Shown piece after piece: positions 34,030 through 45,284 of a stretch of DNA of 64,000 nucleotides. Source of the stretch: Tridacna crocea. Lineage: Eukaryota; Mollusca; Bivalvia; Cardiida; Cardiidae. Positions within the stretch are counted from its first letter, which is position 1, and each line of letters begins with the position of its first letter. The stretch is from contig OX031060.1 of NCBI GenBank assembly GCA_943736015.1, forward strand, positions 16,195,501 to 16,259,500, written 5' to 3'. Position numbers and translations under genes: made by a program. The notes below the pieces were generated by a model that was not told the origin of the DNA, did no database searches, and saw only the letters and a program-made list of their open reading frames with translations.

Positions 34030-34176
34030 CCTTCAGTCTGAGGGTGTCTGCTCTGATGATACCTTCAGTCTGAAGGTGTCTGCTCCGATTCTATTTTTGT
34101 CATTGGTCTTCGCACTCAGTGAATGCGAAGACTAGTCATGAAAATGGCATCGGAGCAGACACCTTCAGACTGAAAG
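34030..34176. repeat. Foldback palindrome
   Basis: CCTTCAGTCTGAAGGTGTCT and GCTCCGAT (34062-34089) are matched inverted by ATCGGAGCAGACACCTTCAG (34149 onward). Inside is a second hairpin TCTTCGCA/TGCGAAGA. A direct partial copy of the left arm precedes it at 34030-34060. Confidence 0.7.
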
Positions 34177-34301
34177 TAGGGAAGGAATTGACTGATTGAA
34201 TATTCTTTTTTTCTTACTTTGCCACCATTATATCAATCGTGTTATGGAAACAGCTCACTTACTCATATATTTCCTCTAGAGTACTAGGCCATTTCAAAAG
34301 C

Positions 34302-35055
34302 TTAACCCATTTCCACACAATCCCTACTTTTGACTACCCTAAGAAAGTAGCCTTGAGGAAACATTGTGGAAAAAGGAGAAAATGCTGGTAACCAGCATTT
34401 TCTCCTTTTCCCACAATGTTTTCTACCTGTCACAAAATAAGTTACAAATTTTCAGTCACTTTTATTTTGTTGTCTGCAAACTGCTTTCGATTTGAACAAA
34501 CCTTAAATTTCGTCGTTTGGTAATGAGTTAACCACACACGGGGCCCATCCTCAACATGTATATTGTCTCTATTTCTGTAACCCTTTGCGAAACAGTCACA
34601 AGTTTTAATGTCTCTGAATAGGAGTTTTTGAAAACATGGAAGGTAAAGAAGAAAATGCTGGAATGAACCAGTGTTTTCTCACTTTTCCACATTGTTTCCT
34701 GCCATTTAAAAGCCAATTTATCATTCTTAAATATTAAATTTGTCATCTAAAAATTTAGTTAATTTGAAAAAGTTTTTTAATTTTGTTAAAAACTTTTTTT
34801 AAGAGTTCACTTGCAGCATCTGCTGTCCCTGTCAAAGATGAGATGGCTGAAAACAGTGTAGGAAAAGGGGAAAAACAGTGTAGGAAAAGGGGATATTGGG
34901 ATATTGCTGGTAACCAGCATTTTGACTTATTTCGGACAATTTGTTGGACTCAGTCTCTTTTGCGAATAAGTTTCATCAGTAGACTATACTTTTGATATCG
35001 TCTCCAGGTTTTCTCAGTAGGGATTAGTTCAAAGTTTTGTCATCAGGCCAAGGGT
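34302..35055 (+). mobile_element. Three family A copies of decreasing integrity
   Basis: 34302-34531 is complete. 34577-34790 is diverged, with an asymmetric centre. 34820-35055 is barely recognisable and carries a local duplication of AAACAGTGTAGGAAAAGGGG. Confidence 0.7.
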
Positions 35056-35063
35056 TGACTTTT

Positions 35064-35519
35064 TCAATCTTTACCAAAGGACAAAGTTTTAGACTTGGCA
35101 AAATTAAAAGCATTGTGTGGACAACAAATTAAGTGTACTTCATATGGGGGGAATTCTCTTTAAAAGGGTAGACAACATTGTGGGAAAAAGGAGAAAATGC
35201 TGGTTACCAGCATTTCTCCTTTTTCCCACAATGTTATCAAAGGTTTGTTCTTTTAGATTCATTTAACCCATTACCACACAATCCCTACTTTTGACCCCAC
35301 TGAGAAAGAAGCCTTTAGAAAACATTGTGGGGAAAAGGAGAAAATGCTGGTAACCAGCATTTTCTCCTTTTCCCACAATGTTTTTGTACCCTTCACAAAA
35401 TAAATTTCAAATTTTCAATCACTGTGATTTTGTCGTCTGCAAATGTTTCGATTTGAACAAGTGTAACATTTTGTCATTTGGTAATGAGTTAAACTCAGGA
35501 TTGTGTGGTAAAGGGTTAA
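35064..35519 (-). mobile_element. Nested family A pair
   Basis: The outer minus copy runs to TTCTTTTAGATTCA, is interrupted at its internal TTAA by a complete plus copy (35273-35492), then resumes ACTCAGGATTGTGTGG and ends AAAGGGTTAA. Confidence 0.87.
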
Positions 35520-35604
35520 ATATTGAAATAGATTTTAAGAACGAGTCTTCAGCTTGTGGATGGTAAGAGACATGCACTCTACATAACTATCTTTGTGGTT
35601 GACT

Positions 35605-35998
35605 GTCTTGTTTTCTCCTTTTCCCACAATGTTTTCAAAAGTTTGATTGATTTAATTTGCGTTTATTTATCATTGCCACCAGTTTCCCATACGGGCGACA
35701 CCCCCTGAAGGCTGTTAGCAGTGTGATGAGGGATAGTGCAGATACGGAACGAAATCCATCCTTAGTTTCACCTGTTTTTTTTAACATGCTCATGTATAGA
35801 ACTGTCACACAGGACCTCAGTTTAACATCTCATCCAAAACACTGTTCGTAATTTTAGACGGCCAGCCATAGGGATCGAACCCAAACCCTCATGATCACGA
35901 GTCCTACGCTCTACCAACTGAGCTATGCAGGCTAGTCAGATTTCAAGTTTTCTCTGATAGGGTAATTTTAAAAGCAGAATTGCGTGGTAAAGGGATAA
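35605..35998 (-). mobile_element. Family A fragment split by a SINE
   Basis: TCTCCTTTTCCCACAATG at 35611 is the right stem arm of a minus copy. After the SINE it resumes TTTCTCTGATAGGGTAATTT and ends GGTAAAGGGATAA. Confidence 0.6.
35643..35945 (-). mobile_element. tRNA-derived SINE, minus strand
   Basis: Read on the minus strand: GCATAGCTCAGTTGGTAGAG (box A), GACTCGTGATC anticodon arm-like, GGGTTCGATCCC (box B), then a body with GGATGAGATGTTAAACTGAG and GTCCTGTGTG and an AT-rich tail. The tRNA-like head is well preserved, but it is followed by a body and tail, so it is a SINE and not a tRNA gene. TTCAAAAGTTT / TTCAAGTTTT at the borders may be the target duplication. Confidence 0.75.
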
Positions 35999-36010
35999 AA
36001 ATTTGATTTT

Positions 36011-36548
36011 TTAACTCTATACCACACAATCCTCACTTTTAACGATCCTGAGAAAGAAGCCTTTTGAAAACATTGGGGGGAAAGGAGAAAATGCTGGTGA
36101 CCAGCATTTTCTCCTTTTCCCACAGTGTTTTCTACCCTTTCCATACCAAATTTTAATTTTTCAGTCGCCTTTATTTTGTTGTCTGCAGATGCTTTGAATT
36201 TGGACTAGTCCAAAATTTTCTCGTCTGGTGAAGAGTGAAAAATTCATGAATGACTCTTCAACAAGTAGGTGGTAAGAGACATGCCCTGAACCACAGCAAA
36301 ACTATCTTTGTAGCTGATAATGCTATGGCCTTCAGCATAGCCAGGAGGTTAGCTTTAACCCTTTACCACACAATCCCGATTTTTAACGACCCTGAGAAAG
36401 AAGCCTCCTGAAAACATTGTGAGAAAAGGAGAAAATGCTGGTCACCAACATTTTCTCCTTTTCAAACTATATGTTTTCTAACCTTTCAGAGGCAAATACA
36501 AAATTTTAGCTTTGTCCAAATTCAAAGCATTTGCAGACCACATATTAA
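36011..36548 (+). mobile_element. Family A MITE and a fused family A unit
   Basis: 36011-36239 is a complete plus copy. 36355-36548 starts as a plus copy and switches after GGCAAATAC into AAATTTTAGCTTTGTCCAAA of the opposite orientation, leaving an internal deletion. Confidence 0.75.
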
Positions 36549-36773
36549 ACCTTTACCTCATAAGGCATTTCTATGGTATCTCTAAATGACCCTAAATAAC
36601 AGCAAGGATGAAGCAGTTTCTTATGTGTATATGACACCTTTTGATAGCATAGAAAACAATGTGACAAAAGGTGAAATTGCTCGTCACGAGCAATTTCACC
36701 TTTTGCCACAATGTTTTCCAAAGGCTCCTTCAAGTAATGCGTAGAAATGGGTATCTATGCAGTAAAAGGTTAA
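36545..36773 (+). mobile_element. Family B MITE, complete
   Basis: TTAA at both ends, each shared with the neighbouring element. The perfect centre GCTCGTCACGAGC distinguishes it from the slightly decayed copy at 13151-13379. Confidence 0.9.
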
Positions 36774-36846
36774 AGGTGGGTATTTAGAATTTTTACATCT
36801 CACCAAATTAAAAAAAATATATATCACTGAAATTCATATGAAAAAA

Positions 36847-37850
36847 CAAGAGATGTTTGTAAAACATGTATGCCCCCCAATGGCATCCAATTCTAAATAT
36901 AACATGTGATTATAAACTGCTAAGGTAAGACCTGTTTAGTGCACTTCCAGTGAACATTTGGCAAAAATTCTAATTAGTTGTTTAATAAGCATAAATAAGG
37001 ATTTTATGAAGAAATGATATTTTTGCATATTTCCAACGGACCAGAAATTCCATTTATGTCTTTTTTCCAACGGATCAGAAATTCCATTTATGTCTATCTT
37101 GAAACTATTTTTTGATACTTTTGTTTATTTTCTAAAAAGGGAGGTAATTATTATCTCGTTTTCAATTGAGAATATAGCGGTTTTAGATTTATAAATGATA
37201 ATTCAAAGAAGGAAAAAATGAAAAGGTGAAAGTAGTTCAATAATACTCATTTTTAATTATAGCTAATTTTGCATGATGATATTTTAGTGGATATAGCTGT
37301 TTTCCATTACGCAGGTCTTACCCTAAGTTCAAAGTGTAAAAACGAACAAAGGGTAATTACTCAAAAATTATTAATGATAAATTAACAATTCTTGGGCACT
37401 GCACTTCCCATTTATGTGAACTATCAACTTTTAAAGTTTCATGATTATGTTCTGGAAAAAAATTAAGTACAAGAATCAACAAAGGGCATTAACTGCAAAA
37501 ATATAATGGGCAGACTTATGGGTCTTGTGCAGTGCACTTCTCCTTAATAACATTAATCCACCTATGAGGTTTCAAGGTGATACCTGAAATTATTTTTGAG
37601 TTATGCTCCAGACAAAATTAAGTTTGAAAATCAACAAAGGGCAATAACTCCCTAAATATGATGGGCGGAGTTATGATTCTTGTGTACTGCACTTCTCCTT
37701 AATGAGATCTATCCACCTATGTAGTTTCAAGATGATATCTGAAATACTTTTTGAGTTATGCTCTGGACAAAAATGTGGTCTATGGACCGACCGACAGACC
37801 GACGGACCGACAAGTGCAAAGCAATATACCCCCCCTTTGAAGGGGGGCAT
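36847..37850 (-). mobile_element. Pearl/HINE-like element inside family C
   Basis: On the minus strand it starts ATGCCCCCCTTCAAAGGGGG, then a CGGTCCGTCGGTCTGTCGG microsatellite, then about three 156-bp-type units, ending GGGGGGCATACATGTTTTAC plus AAACATCTCTTG. It is interrupted by the family D element at 36924-37322. It lies in the T-run of family C, whose uninterrupted sequence is seen at 42100-42112. Confidence 0.8.
36924..37322. mobile_element. Family D TTAA-type element, third nesting level
   Basis: Terminal inverted repeats GGTAAGACCTG / CAGGTCTTACC, flanked by CTAA at 36920-36923 and 37323-37326. The uninterrupted H sequence at 49034-49046 lacks it. A deleted relative lies at 4891-5071. 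Confidence 0.75.
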
Positions 37851-38312
37851 AATAATACAAATCATCAATAATTAAGATTCATGAAATTACAAAAAAAAAA
37901 AAAATTTATGGTATTTCCTGAAAAGGCTATGTAGCCTCTTAAACTATTTTTAGATTTCGTGCCAAAAATCAATAAAGCGTTGTGGGAATGTCAAGTGACT
38001 GGCACATGACTCATAATGCTTAAATTCCCTATCATAACAAACATGTAATAATTATTTTCCATAATGCCTTCTTCGGACGCTATGGTTGAAGCTTCTTCTC
38101 TGTATTCCTGTAAGTAAATGAGCGAATTGATGGTCTAGAAATAGAATGTGTCTCCTGTTGGTGTCAACCTGGGCCGTAGTAAATCTCTAATTTCTCGTGT
38201 TGTCGACAGCTGGGGTTTTATGAATGAAAATTAAAAGGGTTTGGGAGTATAAGTATGATTTTTTTGCACTTTTGTAAAATTTTCGTCCCAAAACCTGAAA
38301 GGCCACCTTTAA

Positions 38313-39370
38313 ATGAATCTCATATGATTGGTTTTGTATTCAAAAGGGTAGAAATAGTTTTGGAGAAGGGAAAAAATGCTGATCACCAGCAGTTTTTCCT
38401 TATTGTTTGATGTTTTGAAAAGCCCTCTCTGGGACATTAAAATTCAGGATTGTGTGGTAAAAGGTTAACTTTGAAAGGATAAAAATCTTGTTAAAAAAGG
38501 AGTAAGTACTTGTAATTTTAGCTCCACTGGCCATAGGCCAGTGGGCTTATGTCATGGCCTAGTGTCCATCGTGCGCCCGTGCGTGCAACCGTCTGTGCGT
38601 GCTTGAACTTTTATTTCAAACATATTCTTCTCTAATGTACCCATCCAAATTTGATGAAATAATCCTGCCATGGTCCTCTTCAGAATTTCTTGAAAGAATT
38701 TGATTCTTTCAAAACTGAAAAAAAATTAACATTTTTAAAAGTCTTCTTCTCTGAAACCACAAGGCCCAGGGCTACTGAATTTGGCATGTAGCTTATCTAA
38801 TGGACCTTTAACAAGTTTCTTCATATTATAGGCCTGGGGTAATAATTGGCTCCATTCCAGGGATCACAAGTTTAATATAGGTTTCCACATTGTAGTCACT
38901 ACCATTTAAATATTAATCAAAGGGAGTAACTCTTGCTATAAAGGTTTGTTACTATGTACCTCCCTTGATTATCAAACTGCAGTGATATATGACTGGTGCC
39001 AGATATTTAAGTTTTTTGATATAAAATATTGTTTTCAGAGAAAGCGATACATTTTAATGTTAATATTTATACTCACACAAGTGGAATTTAAAATTCAAAG
39101 TAAGTTTTCTGTCATTCAATTCTTTTTCCAAGAACTTTACCTTTTATGCCAATGAATAGACCTGCTTGTATTGCCTGACAGTGTTCATTGTTTTCAAAAC
39201 CCCTCTTTTTCAGGGTCATGAATGCTTCAATTTGTTTGGTAAAGAGTTAAAAACCCAGTGGAGTGATACAGAGTCATCATGACCCTCTTGTTTCCTTTTC
39301 CCACAGTGTTTTTAAAAATTGTCCTCCTCAAGGCTGTTAAAATACTTGATTATTTTAAAGGTTTTTTACC
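38313..39370 (-). mobile_element. Truncated family A copy plus a copy split by an H element
   Basis: 38313-38467 is a minus copy lacking its left end (TTAA 38464-38467). A second minus copy, without a left end, reads GGATAAAAATCTTG to TACTTGTAATTTT. It is split by 38520-39290 and resumes TTCCTTTTCCCACAGTG, continuing to about 39370. Confidence 0.7.
38520..39290 (+). mobile_element. HINE-like element, CCACTGG subfamily, both ends present
   Basis: Starts AGCTCCACTGGCCATAGGCC with a GTGCGCCCGTGCGTGC microsatellite-like stretch. Ends CCAGTGGAGTGATACAGAGT then CATCATGACCCTCTTG. The 5' CCACTGG is inverted at the 3' end. A family A right-end fragment is embedded at 39173-39250. No coding sequence. 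Confidence 0.78.
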
Positions 39371-39995
39371 AAAGAACGTAAATTTAAAGTGGCCTATACA
39401 TGCTTAAGCTTTTGCTTCAATGGTGTTAACGACGTTTGCGGCAGTTTCCATTTTCACATGTAACACCATTTATCCTGCCACAATGGTAAATGTCTGCAGA
39501 ATGGATAAACCAAGATACCACCAGCGCTCTATCTGGCAGACATATCATCAAGCTGAAACATCCTTTGAGATGCAAATGCTTTCAGTTTGGTCTAATCCAA
39601 CATTATGCCACTTGGTAAAGACTTGCAGAAAATGAGGATCCGTACATAACTCATTCTCCTTTACTCCTTAGTTAGTAAGGTCCGCACATAACTCGTTCTC
39701 CTTTACTTCTTAGTTAGCAACCCACCCACAAATTAAAACGCATTTTGTTAAAAAATAAGGCTGGTAACCTATTTGTTTTAAGCCCGAGTCTTTTGGTTTA
39801 GTACCTGAATATTATTCATAGAAAAAATAAGAAAAATCATTACAATATCATAGAATTTGCTTATAGTTGTTGACATGTAGAAAAATATGCATAAACTTAG
39901 TTTTATGTTGAGGGTATCTAGTTAGATGGGATCCTCATATTTTGGGAAACATTACAGGACCTCAAAGCAGGCAGGGCTGACCTTTAGGTTGGAGT
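39371..39995. other. Intergenic DNA with a 42-bp tandem duplication
   Basis: 39565-39622 is a family A right-end scrap. 39638-39720 holds two tandem copies of a ~42-bp unit containing CTCCTTTACTCCTTAGTTAG. The remainder is unique. Confidence 0.5.
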
Positions 39996-40724
39996 CCTGT
40001 AAACAAGACAAGGACCAGAGTTATGTTCGAACCTTTTATTCGTCACAGAAATGATTAATCATACATGTTTATACAATACAATGAAAAATATTTAACAAGC
40101 ACATTAAGAACATATATCATTGAATTATGTTATCATCACTAAAATGAGGGATTTTCTATTTCATACTGGGAAATACTCAGAAATAAACAATTCATGTATC
40201 AGCATTGTAACATTTTAATTTGGGGGGGGGGGGAGGGGGAACTCGCTGGCCTGTGAGTAGATCAAGGCAAATGTACAACGCTGCTACAGTATTACTCAAA
40301 TCATCCTACTTTCCAGAATGAAATAGTGCATTAATTTATTGTTGTAAGACTAACAAGTGGAAAACTACATATTTGGTATTTAAAAGAAAAGTTAAACATG
40401 AACTAGTTACTTAACCAGGTGTGATGGAAAAACCGATGAATACAATTCTTCCTATGTTCTTTTCCTACTTCTTTAACATATATTATAAACCATAAGCTTA
40501 CAAAGTTGCTTATAGCATTCTAAAGTGAAGAAAACTAGAAAGATACAATGAAAACTAAAATTTTACAATATTTAAGACTAAACAGATCCTAAATTGTAGA
40601 AGTTTACAAATTCAGTCCTAAATTGAAGAAAATAGCCAATAAGAAAATAGTAAATAAAATAATTTACCTGTAAACAAGCCAAGGACCAGAGTTATGTTCG
40701 AACCTTTATTCGTCACAGAAATGA
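39996..40724. repeat. 58-bp direct repeats 670 bp apart
   Basis: CCTGTAAACAAGACAAGGAC to TCGTCACAGAAATGAT at 39996-40054 recurs at 40667-40724 with a single-base substitution and a one-base gap. The sequence between is AT-rich with a G13 tract at about 40218-40232. The pair could be remnants of a long terminal repeat or a local duplication; no coding domain lies between. Confidence 0.5.
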
Positions 40725-41415
40725 TGCTTGTGACTCCAAAAGTCCAAACTTATATAGTCCTTCGGCTTGGCCAGGGGCTAAGTTTACAGCTGTAGTGACA
40801 TTAAAAATACATAAAAAGGCAATAATTTTGTCAGCTTGATCACTGTTTCAAAAGATGTATCTGTCACTGCAATCTGTCTTTGCTAATTTTCTTATATTGG
40901 TTTGGTAATAATTCATAAGTTTGTCTTACGGGTACATAGGTAACTTGACTATGACACTAATTTCATTACCGGGTGTCCAATGTTACAAATTGAAGATATG
41001 TTTTTATGACTGCCAAGGGCAAGTAATCAATATTAAAGATTTTCTTACAAACACTTATTGTGATGTAAGAAATTCCTTAACCCTTATTTAATTATGCAAA
41101 ACACACAAGAAAAAATATGCATCATAATATTAGTATTCATAGATGAAATGCATCCAAACTTGCTGCAGACAGAATTTAGGTCGTTGATGTATTATTTTGG
41201 CAACTGTTAACCCACGCCACAAATGATTCAGACGACATCATAATTTCAAAGACATAAGAACACATAATTACGAATACTGACATGCCTACTTGTTTTGGGG
41301 TTGTTTTTCACCCGACATCGTCAGAAACGGAAGACCAAGACATCATTTTCTTGTCGGAGCGATTGGCTCTGAATATGAAGTTTCCTACCCACATTATTAT
41401 ACAAAGAAAAAAAAA
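40725..41415. other. Unique intergenic DNA
   Basis: No family A, H element, coding or RNA signal recognised. Confidence 0.35.
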
Positions 41416-42189
41416 CTAACTCTTTACCATGCAATCTTGAGTTTTAACAACCCTTGAGAAGAGGCCTTTTGAAAACTTAGTCGGAAGAAGAGAAAATGTT
41501 GTTGACCAGCCTTTTCTCCTTTTCCAACAATGCTTTCACCCTTGTAGAGAGGTCAGGTTTTATGAATTGAGCCACACTTGTCATCTGCAACAGCTCTGAA
41601 TTTGAATGGATGCAAAATTTTGTCATTTAGTTAAAGGTGGCCCTTCAGATTTTGGGACGAAAACTTTACAAAAATACAAAAAAATCATCCTTGTACTCCC
41701 AAAGCCTTATAATTTTCATTCATTAAACCCCAGTAGTTGAAAACCATCCAACAACTAGATAAATTATATATTTACTACAGCCAAGGTCAACACTGAAGGG
41801 AAACACGGTCTTTTTTTACTTGAGGAACTTGTTCATTTACATACCGGAAATATACAGACGAAGCTTCAAACATAGCATCCGAAGTTCTGGACATAATGAA
41901 AAATAATTACAGGTTTGTTATGTTATGGAATTTAATAGTCATTAGTCACGTGCAAGTAACTTAACATTCCCACAATGCTTTTTTGATTTGGCGGGAAATC
42001 TAAAAATAGCTTAAGAGGCTACGTAGCCTTACAAAGGAACACCACCAAAAGAATTTTTTTTTTTTGTAATTTTATGATTCTTAATTACTGGTGATTTGTA
42101 TTGTTTTTTTTCATATGAATTTCAGTGACATATATATTTTTTAATTTGGTGTGATGTGAAAATTCTAAATACCCACCTTTAAGAGTTAA
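41416..42189 (+). mobile_element. Family A MITE carrying a family C element
   Basis: A diverged plus copy runs to TTTTGTCATTTAG. There a family C element (41631-42182, TTAA both ends, AAAGGTGG termini, GGCTACGTAGCC palindrome in its centre) is inserted, after which the host finishes AGAGTTAA. This copy of family C is uninterrupted. Confidence 0.82.
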
Positions 42190-42576
42190 ACATTTAAAAC
42201 AAGGCATATATTGGAAAAAGAAATACATTTACAGAAACAAAGTTGTGACAATTTAAAGCGGTTTCACAATATCTTGTTGTATTTTCAAGTGCATTAGCCT
42301 GTCATGGTTTGTGATTTTAAGCTGTATTCCCAAACAAAAGCAATAATATAAATGGATAATGAAATTTTATCGTGTTAGGGCTATATTTGGCAAGCTAATT
42401 GTAAACTTTACTTGAATAGTGCTATTTACAGAAATTCCTAGTGCAGAACATTAAACATTATATTTTCTGTATGTAAATTGAATTCAGTGTACAACAAAAT
42501 TTTCTATGAATTCATTTTAAGAAATAATTTCAGATAATAAATTGTGACCTAATGTTTGGATTTGTCTTTGGAGCGG
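42190..42576. other. Unique intergenic DNA
   Basis: AT-rich; nothing recognised. Confidence 0.35.
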
Positions 42577-43094
42577 TTAACCCTTTACCACAAAATGACA
42601 ACTTTTGACGACCCTGAGAAAGAAGCCTTTTGAAAACACTGTGGGAAAAGGAGAAAACACTGGTAACCAGCATTTTTTCCTTTTCCCACAAAGTTTTCTT
42701 CCCTATCAAAGGAATATTTATCATGGGAGCCCTATGAAGTTGTCGTCTGCAAATGCTTTCAATATGGATAAGTCTACAATTTTGCCATGTGGTAAAGGGT
42801 TAACTCATTACCAAAGGACGATATTTAGGCTTGTCCAAATGGAAAGCATTTGCAGACAACGAAATAAAAGTGACTAAACATTGAAATTTGTTTCGTGAAG
42901 GGTAGAAAACACTGCGGGAAAAGAAGAAAATGCTGGTTACCAGCATTTTCTCCTTTTCCCACAATATTTTCTAAAGGCTTCTTTCTCAGGGTCATCAAAA
43001 GAAGTGATTGTGTGGTAATGGGTTAATAACACTGTGGGAAAAGCAGAGGATGCTTGTCGCCTGCGTTTCCATTTTTCCTCACAGTCCTCGAAGT
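42577..43094. mobile_element. Two family A MITEs sharing a TTAA, plus a fragment
   Basis: 42577-42803 (plus) and 42800-43026 (minus) share TTAA 42800-42803. 43027-43094 is a diverged hairpin fragment that begins at the end of the second copy. Confidence 0.85.
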
Positions 43095-43126
43095 CATTGT
43101 TACACAGGATTGTTGCTTGCATTATT

Positions 43127-43781
43127 TTAACCCTTACCCCACAATACCAGCTTTAACCCTTTACCACACAAGAAAATTTCAGACTAGTCTACAAAATAAA
43201 TGTGACCAAAAAACTGAAATTTGGTTTTTGAAAGGTGGAAAACTTAATGGGAAAAAAGAGACAATGCAGGTTACCAGCATTTTCTCCATTCCCCACATTG
43301 TTTTCAAAAAGCTTCTTTCTTGGGGGCCATTTAAAGTCGATATTGTATGGTAAAGGGTTAAATGATCCTTGGAAAGAAACCAGTGTCCTGAGTGGCTCAG
43401 TGGTAAAGTGTGGGACTTGTAACCTGGAGGCCCATGTTAGATTGTCATCTGATCCACTTGACATTTTTGTGGTGATGTCCTTGGACAAAACACTTCAGAG
43501 ACCTAGCAGAGTACTATTGAATCCCAGTAAATGCATGTACTTAAGATATTAGCTGAAATCACATGACTGAAATAGTGCTGAAAGTGGCATAAAACATGAT
43601 TAATCAGTCAATCAATATGAAAAAAAAACTTTTTGAAAACTTTGTCGGGAAAAAGAGAAAATGCTATTAACCAGTTATTTTCTCCTTTCCCACAATGATT
43701 ATATCCTATGAAAGAAAGTTTGCAGTGTTAGAGCCACATTGAAATTGTGGTCTGCAAATGCTTTCAGTTCAACAAGGTTAA
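43127..43781 (+). mobile_element. Family A MITE with two separate insertions
   Basis: The outer plus copy is split first at its internal TTAA by a minus copy (43153-43361) and then, after ATGATCCTTGGAAAGAAAC, by the SINE at 43381-43614. It resumes AAACTTTTTGAAAACTTTG and its right half ends at TTAA 43778-43781. Confidence 0.8.
43381..43614 (+). mobile_element. tRNA-related SINE
   Basis: Head GTGGCTCAGTGGTAAAGTG resembles a tRNA A box; the B box (CATGTTAGATTG) is decayed. The body contains TGTCCTTGGACAAAACACTT, similar to a segment conserved in several animal SINE families. The tail is AATCAGTCAATCAATATG plus A-run. Confidence 0.65.
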
Positions 43782-44197
43782 TCAATGAATTAATGTTGTT
43801 TTATGGTGCATCAATAGCTTTGGCCATTATTTCCCGCTAGATGGCATTCTATAAATAATCATATATCTAATTTGGGCATCCTGGGTACAGAAAAGAACCA
43901 CTTTCCTACGCGACAACAGTTACTTTGAAATTCAAACTAAAATAAACTTGTATTCACTCAGCTATGATCAGCAGTTTAGAGAAATCTGGAGCTAAAGCAG
44001 GTCTCATTTCTCCTCAAACATATTGATAAAAGCTATTCTCTACATTGCTTGGATCAGTCTACAATTTTGTTATTGTGTAAAGGGTTTAATTTTGCAGCAG
44101 TACTATTTTTTTCCTTGGTAAAAAAAGTCATTCATATACATAATTTATAGGAACATGTATGAATAATAACAATCGGATTCATGTGTGCAGTTACCCT
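43782..44197. other. Intergenic DNA with a family A right-end scrap
   Basis: 44030-44092 matches the right end of family A (TCAGTCTACAATTTTG to GTAAAGGGTTTAA). The rest is unique. Confidence 0.4.
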
Positions 44198-44580
44198 TTA
44201 AACTCTTTTACCACACAATCCCGACTTTTAACGACCCTGAGAAAGAAGCCTTTTGAAAGCATTGTGGGAAAAGGAGAAAATGCTGGTAACCAGTATTTTC
44301 TCTTTTTCCAAAAATGTTTTCTTCCCTCTCTAAAACAAATTTCAATTCTTTAATCATGTTTATTTTGTCGTCTGCAAAGGCGTTCAATTTGGACCAGTCT
44401 GAAATTTTGTTGTTTGGTAAAAATAACTCTTTACCACGCAATCCCAACTTCTAGTGACCCTGAGAAAGAAACCTATAGAAGACATTGTGGGAAAAGGAGA
44501 AAATGCTGGTAATCAATCAGTCTACCAATCAATCAATTAACCAATCAATCAATTGACCAATCAGTCATCTAAAAATAGAA
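44198..44580 (+). mobile_element. Family A MITE, half copy, and ATCA-rich repeat
   Basis: 44198-44426 is a complete plus copy. 44423-44514 is the left half of another, cut off exactly at the hairpin centre (GCTGGTAATC). 44510-44573 is a simple repeat of AATCAATC/ACCAATCA units. Confidence 0.75.
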
Positions 44581-44609
44581 TTTACAGAAATGATACTGAT
44601 TAGTTGAAA

Positions 44610-45059
44610 TTCTAATCCTGTACCACACAGTCCTTAGAGTAAAGATGTTTGGGAAAGAACCTTTAAAAATGTTGTGGGAAAAGGAGGAAATGCTAATCAG
44701 CAGCATCTTCTGCTTTTATGACTGTAATTTCTACCCTCTCAATGCTAAAATATTTTTCATCTCTTTTATTTCTTTGTCTGCAAAAGCTTTTAACTCCTTA
44801 CCACACGAGAAAAATTTAGACTGGTCCAAATTGAAAGCATTTGCAGACAACAAAATAAAGGTGACTGGAAAATTGAAATTTGTTCTGGGAAGGGTAGAAA
44901 ACACTGTGGGAAAAGGAGAAAATGCTGGTTACCAGCATTTTCTCCTTTTCCCACAGTGTTTTCAAAAGGCTTCTTTCTCAGGGGCACCAAAAGTAGGGAT
45001 TGTGTGGTAATGGATTAATTTGGACAAGTATAAAATTCTGACCTATGCTAAAGAATTAA
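44610..45059 (+). mobile_element. Nested family A pair at a second internal TTAA
   Basis: The outer plus copy is split in GCAAAAGCTTTTAA by a complete minus copy (44790-45018) with the CACTGTGGG/CCCACAGTG stem. It resumes TTTGGACAAGTATAAAATTC and ends at TTAA 45056-45059. The target differs from the usual left-side internal TTAA. Confidence 0.87.
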
Positions 45060-45284
45060 GCAGTCAGCTGCTACGCCCACTTCACTCACCTTTTGTGAAC
45101 AGTGTGGATGATGACCAGACTACACAGAACTGGGAATGTCTGACCTTTGATCTGTACAGTCCAGTAAAGAGATGATTTTTCCAAAATATTAACCTTGAAG
45201 TAGTGAAAATTTTACATTTAAAAACATTTAGTGGGTTTTACTATGGGCATGAAAGTTTCATTTTACTTATTTTGCTGGTTAAAC

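Larger units (their letters stand above)
36770..38312 (-). mobile_element. Family C TTAA element, interrupted by H element
   Basis: Ends TTAAAGGTGGGTATTTAG and GGCCACCTTTAA. Removing 36847-37850 leaves a ~540-bp element matching 41631-42182 in inverse orientation: AATTCATATGAAAAAA, ATACAAATCA, GGCTATGTAGCCT and CATTCCCACAA occur in both. TTAA flanks make it a TTAA-specific element. No coding capacity. Confidence 0.85.

Noticed and set aside
35860..35937. tRNA gene on the minus strand
   Set aside because: The tRNA-like part is good, but it is followed by a conserved SINE-type body and AT-rich tail, so it is a SINE head.
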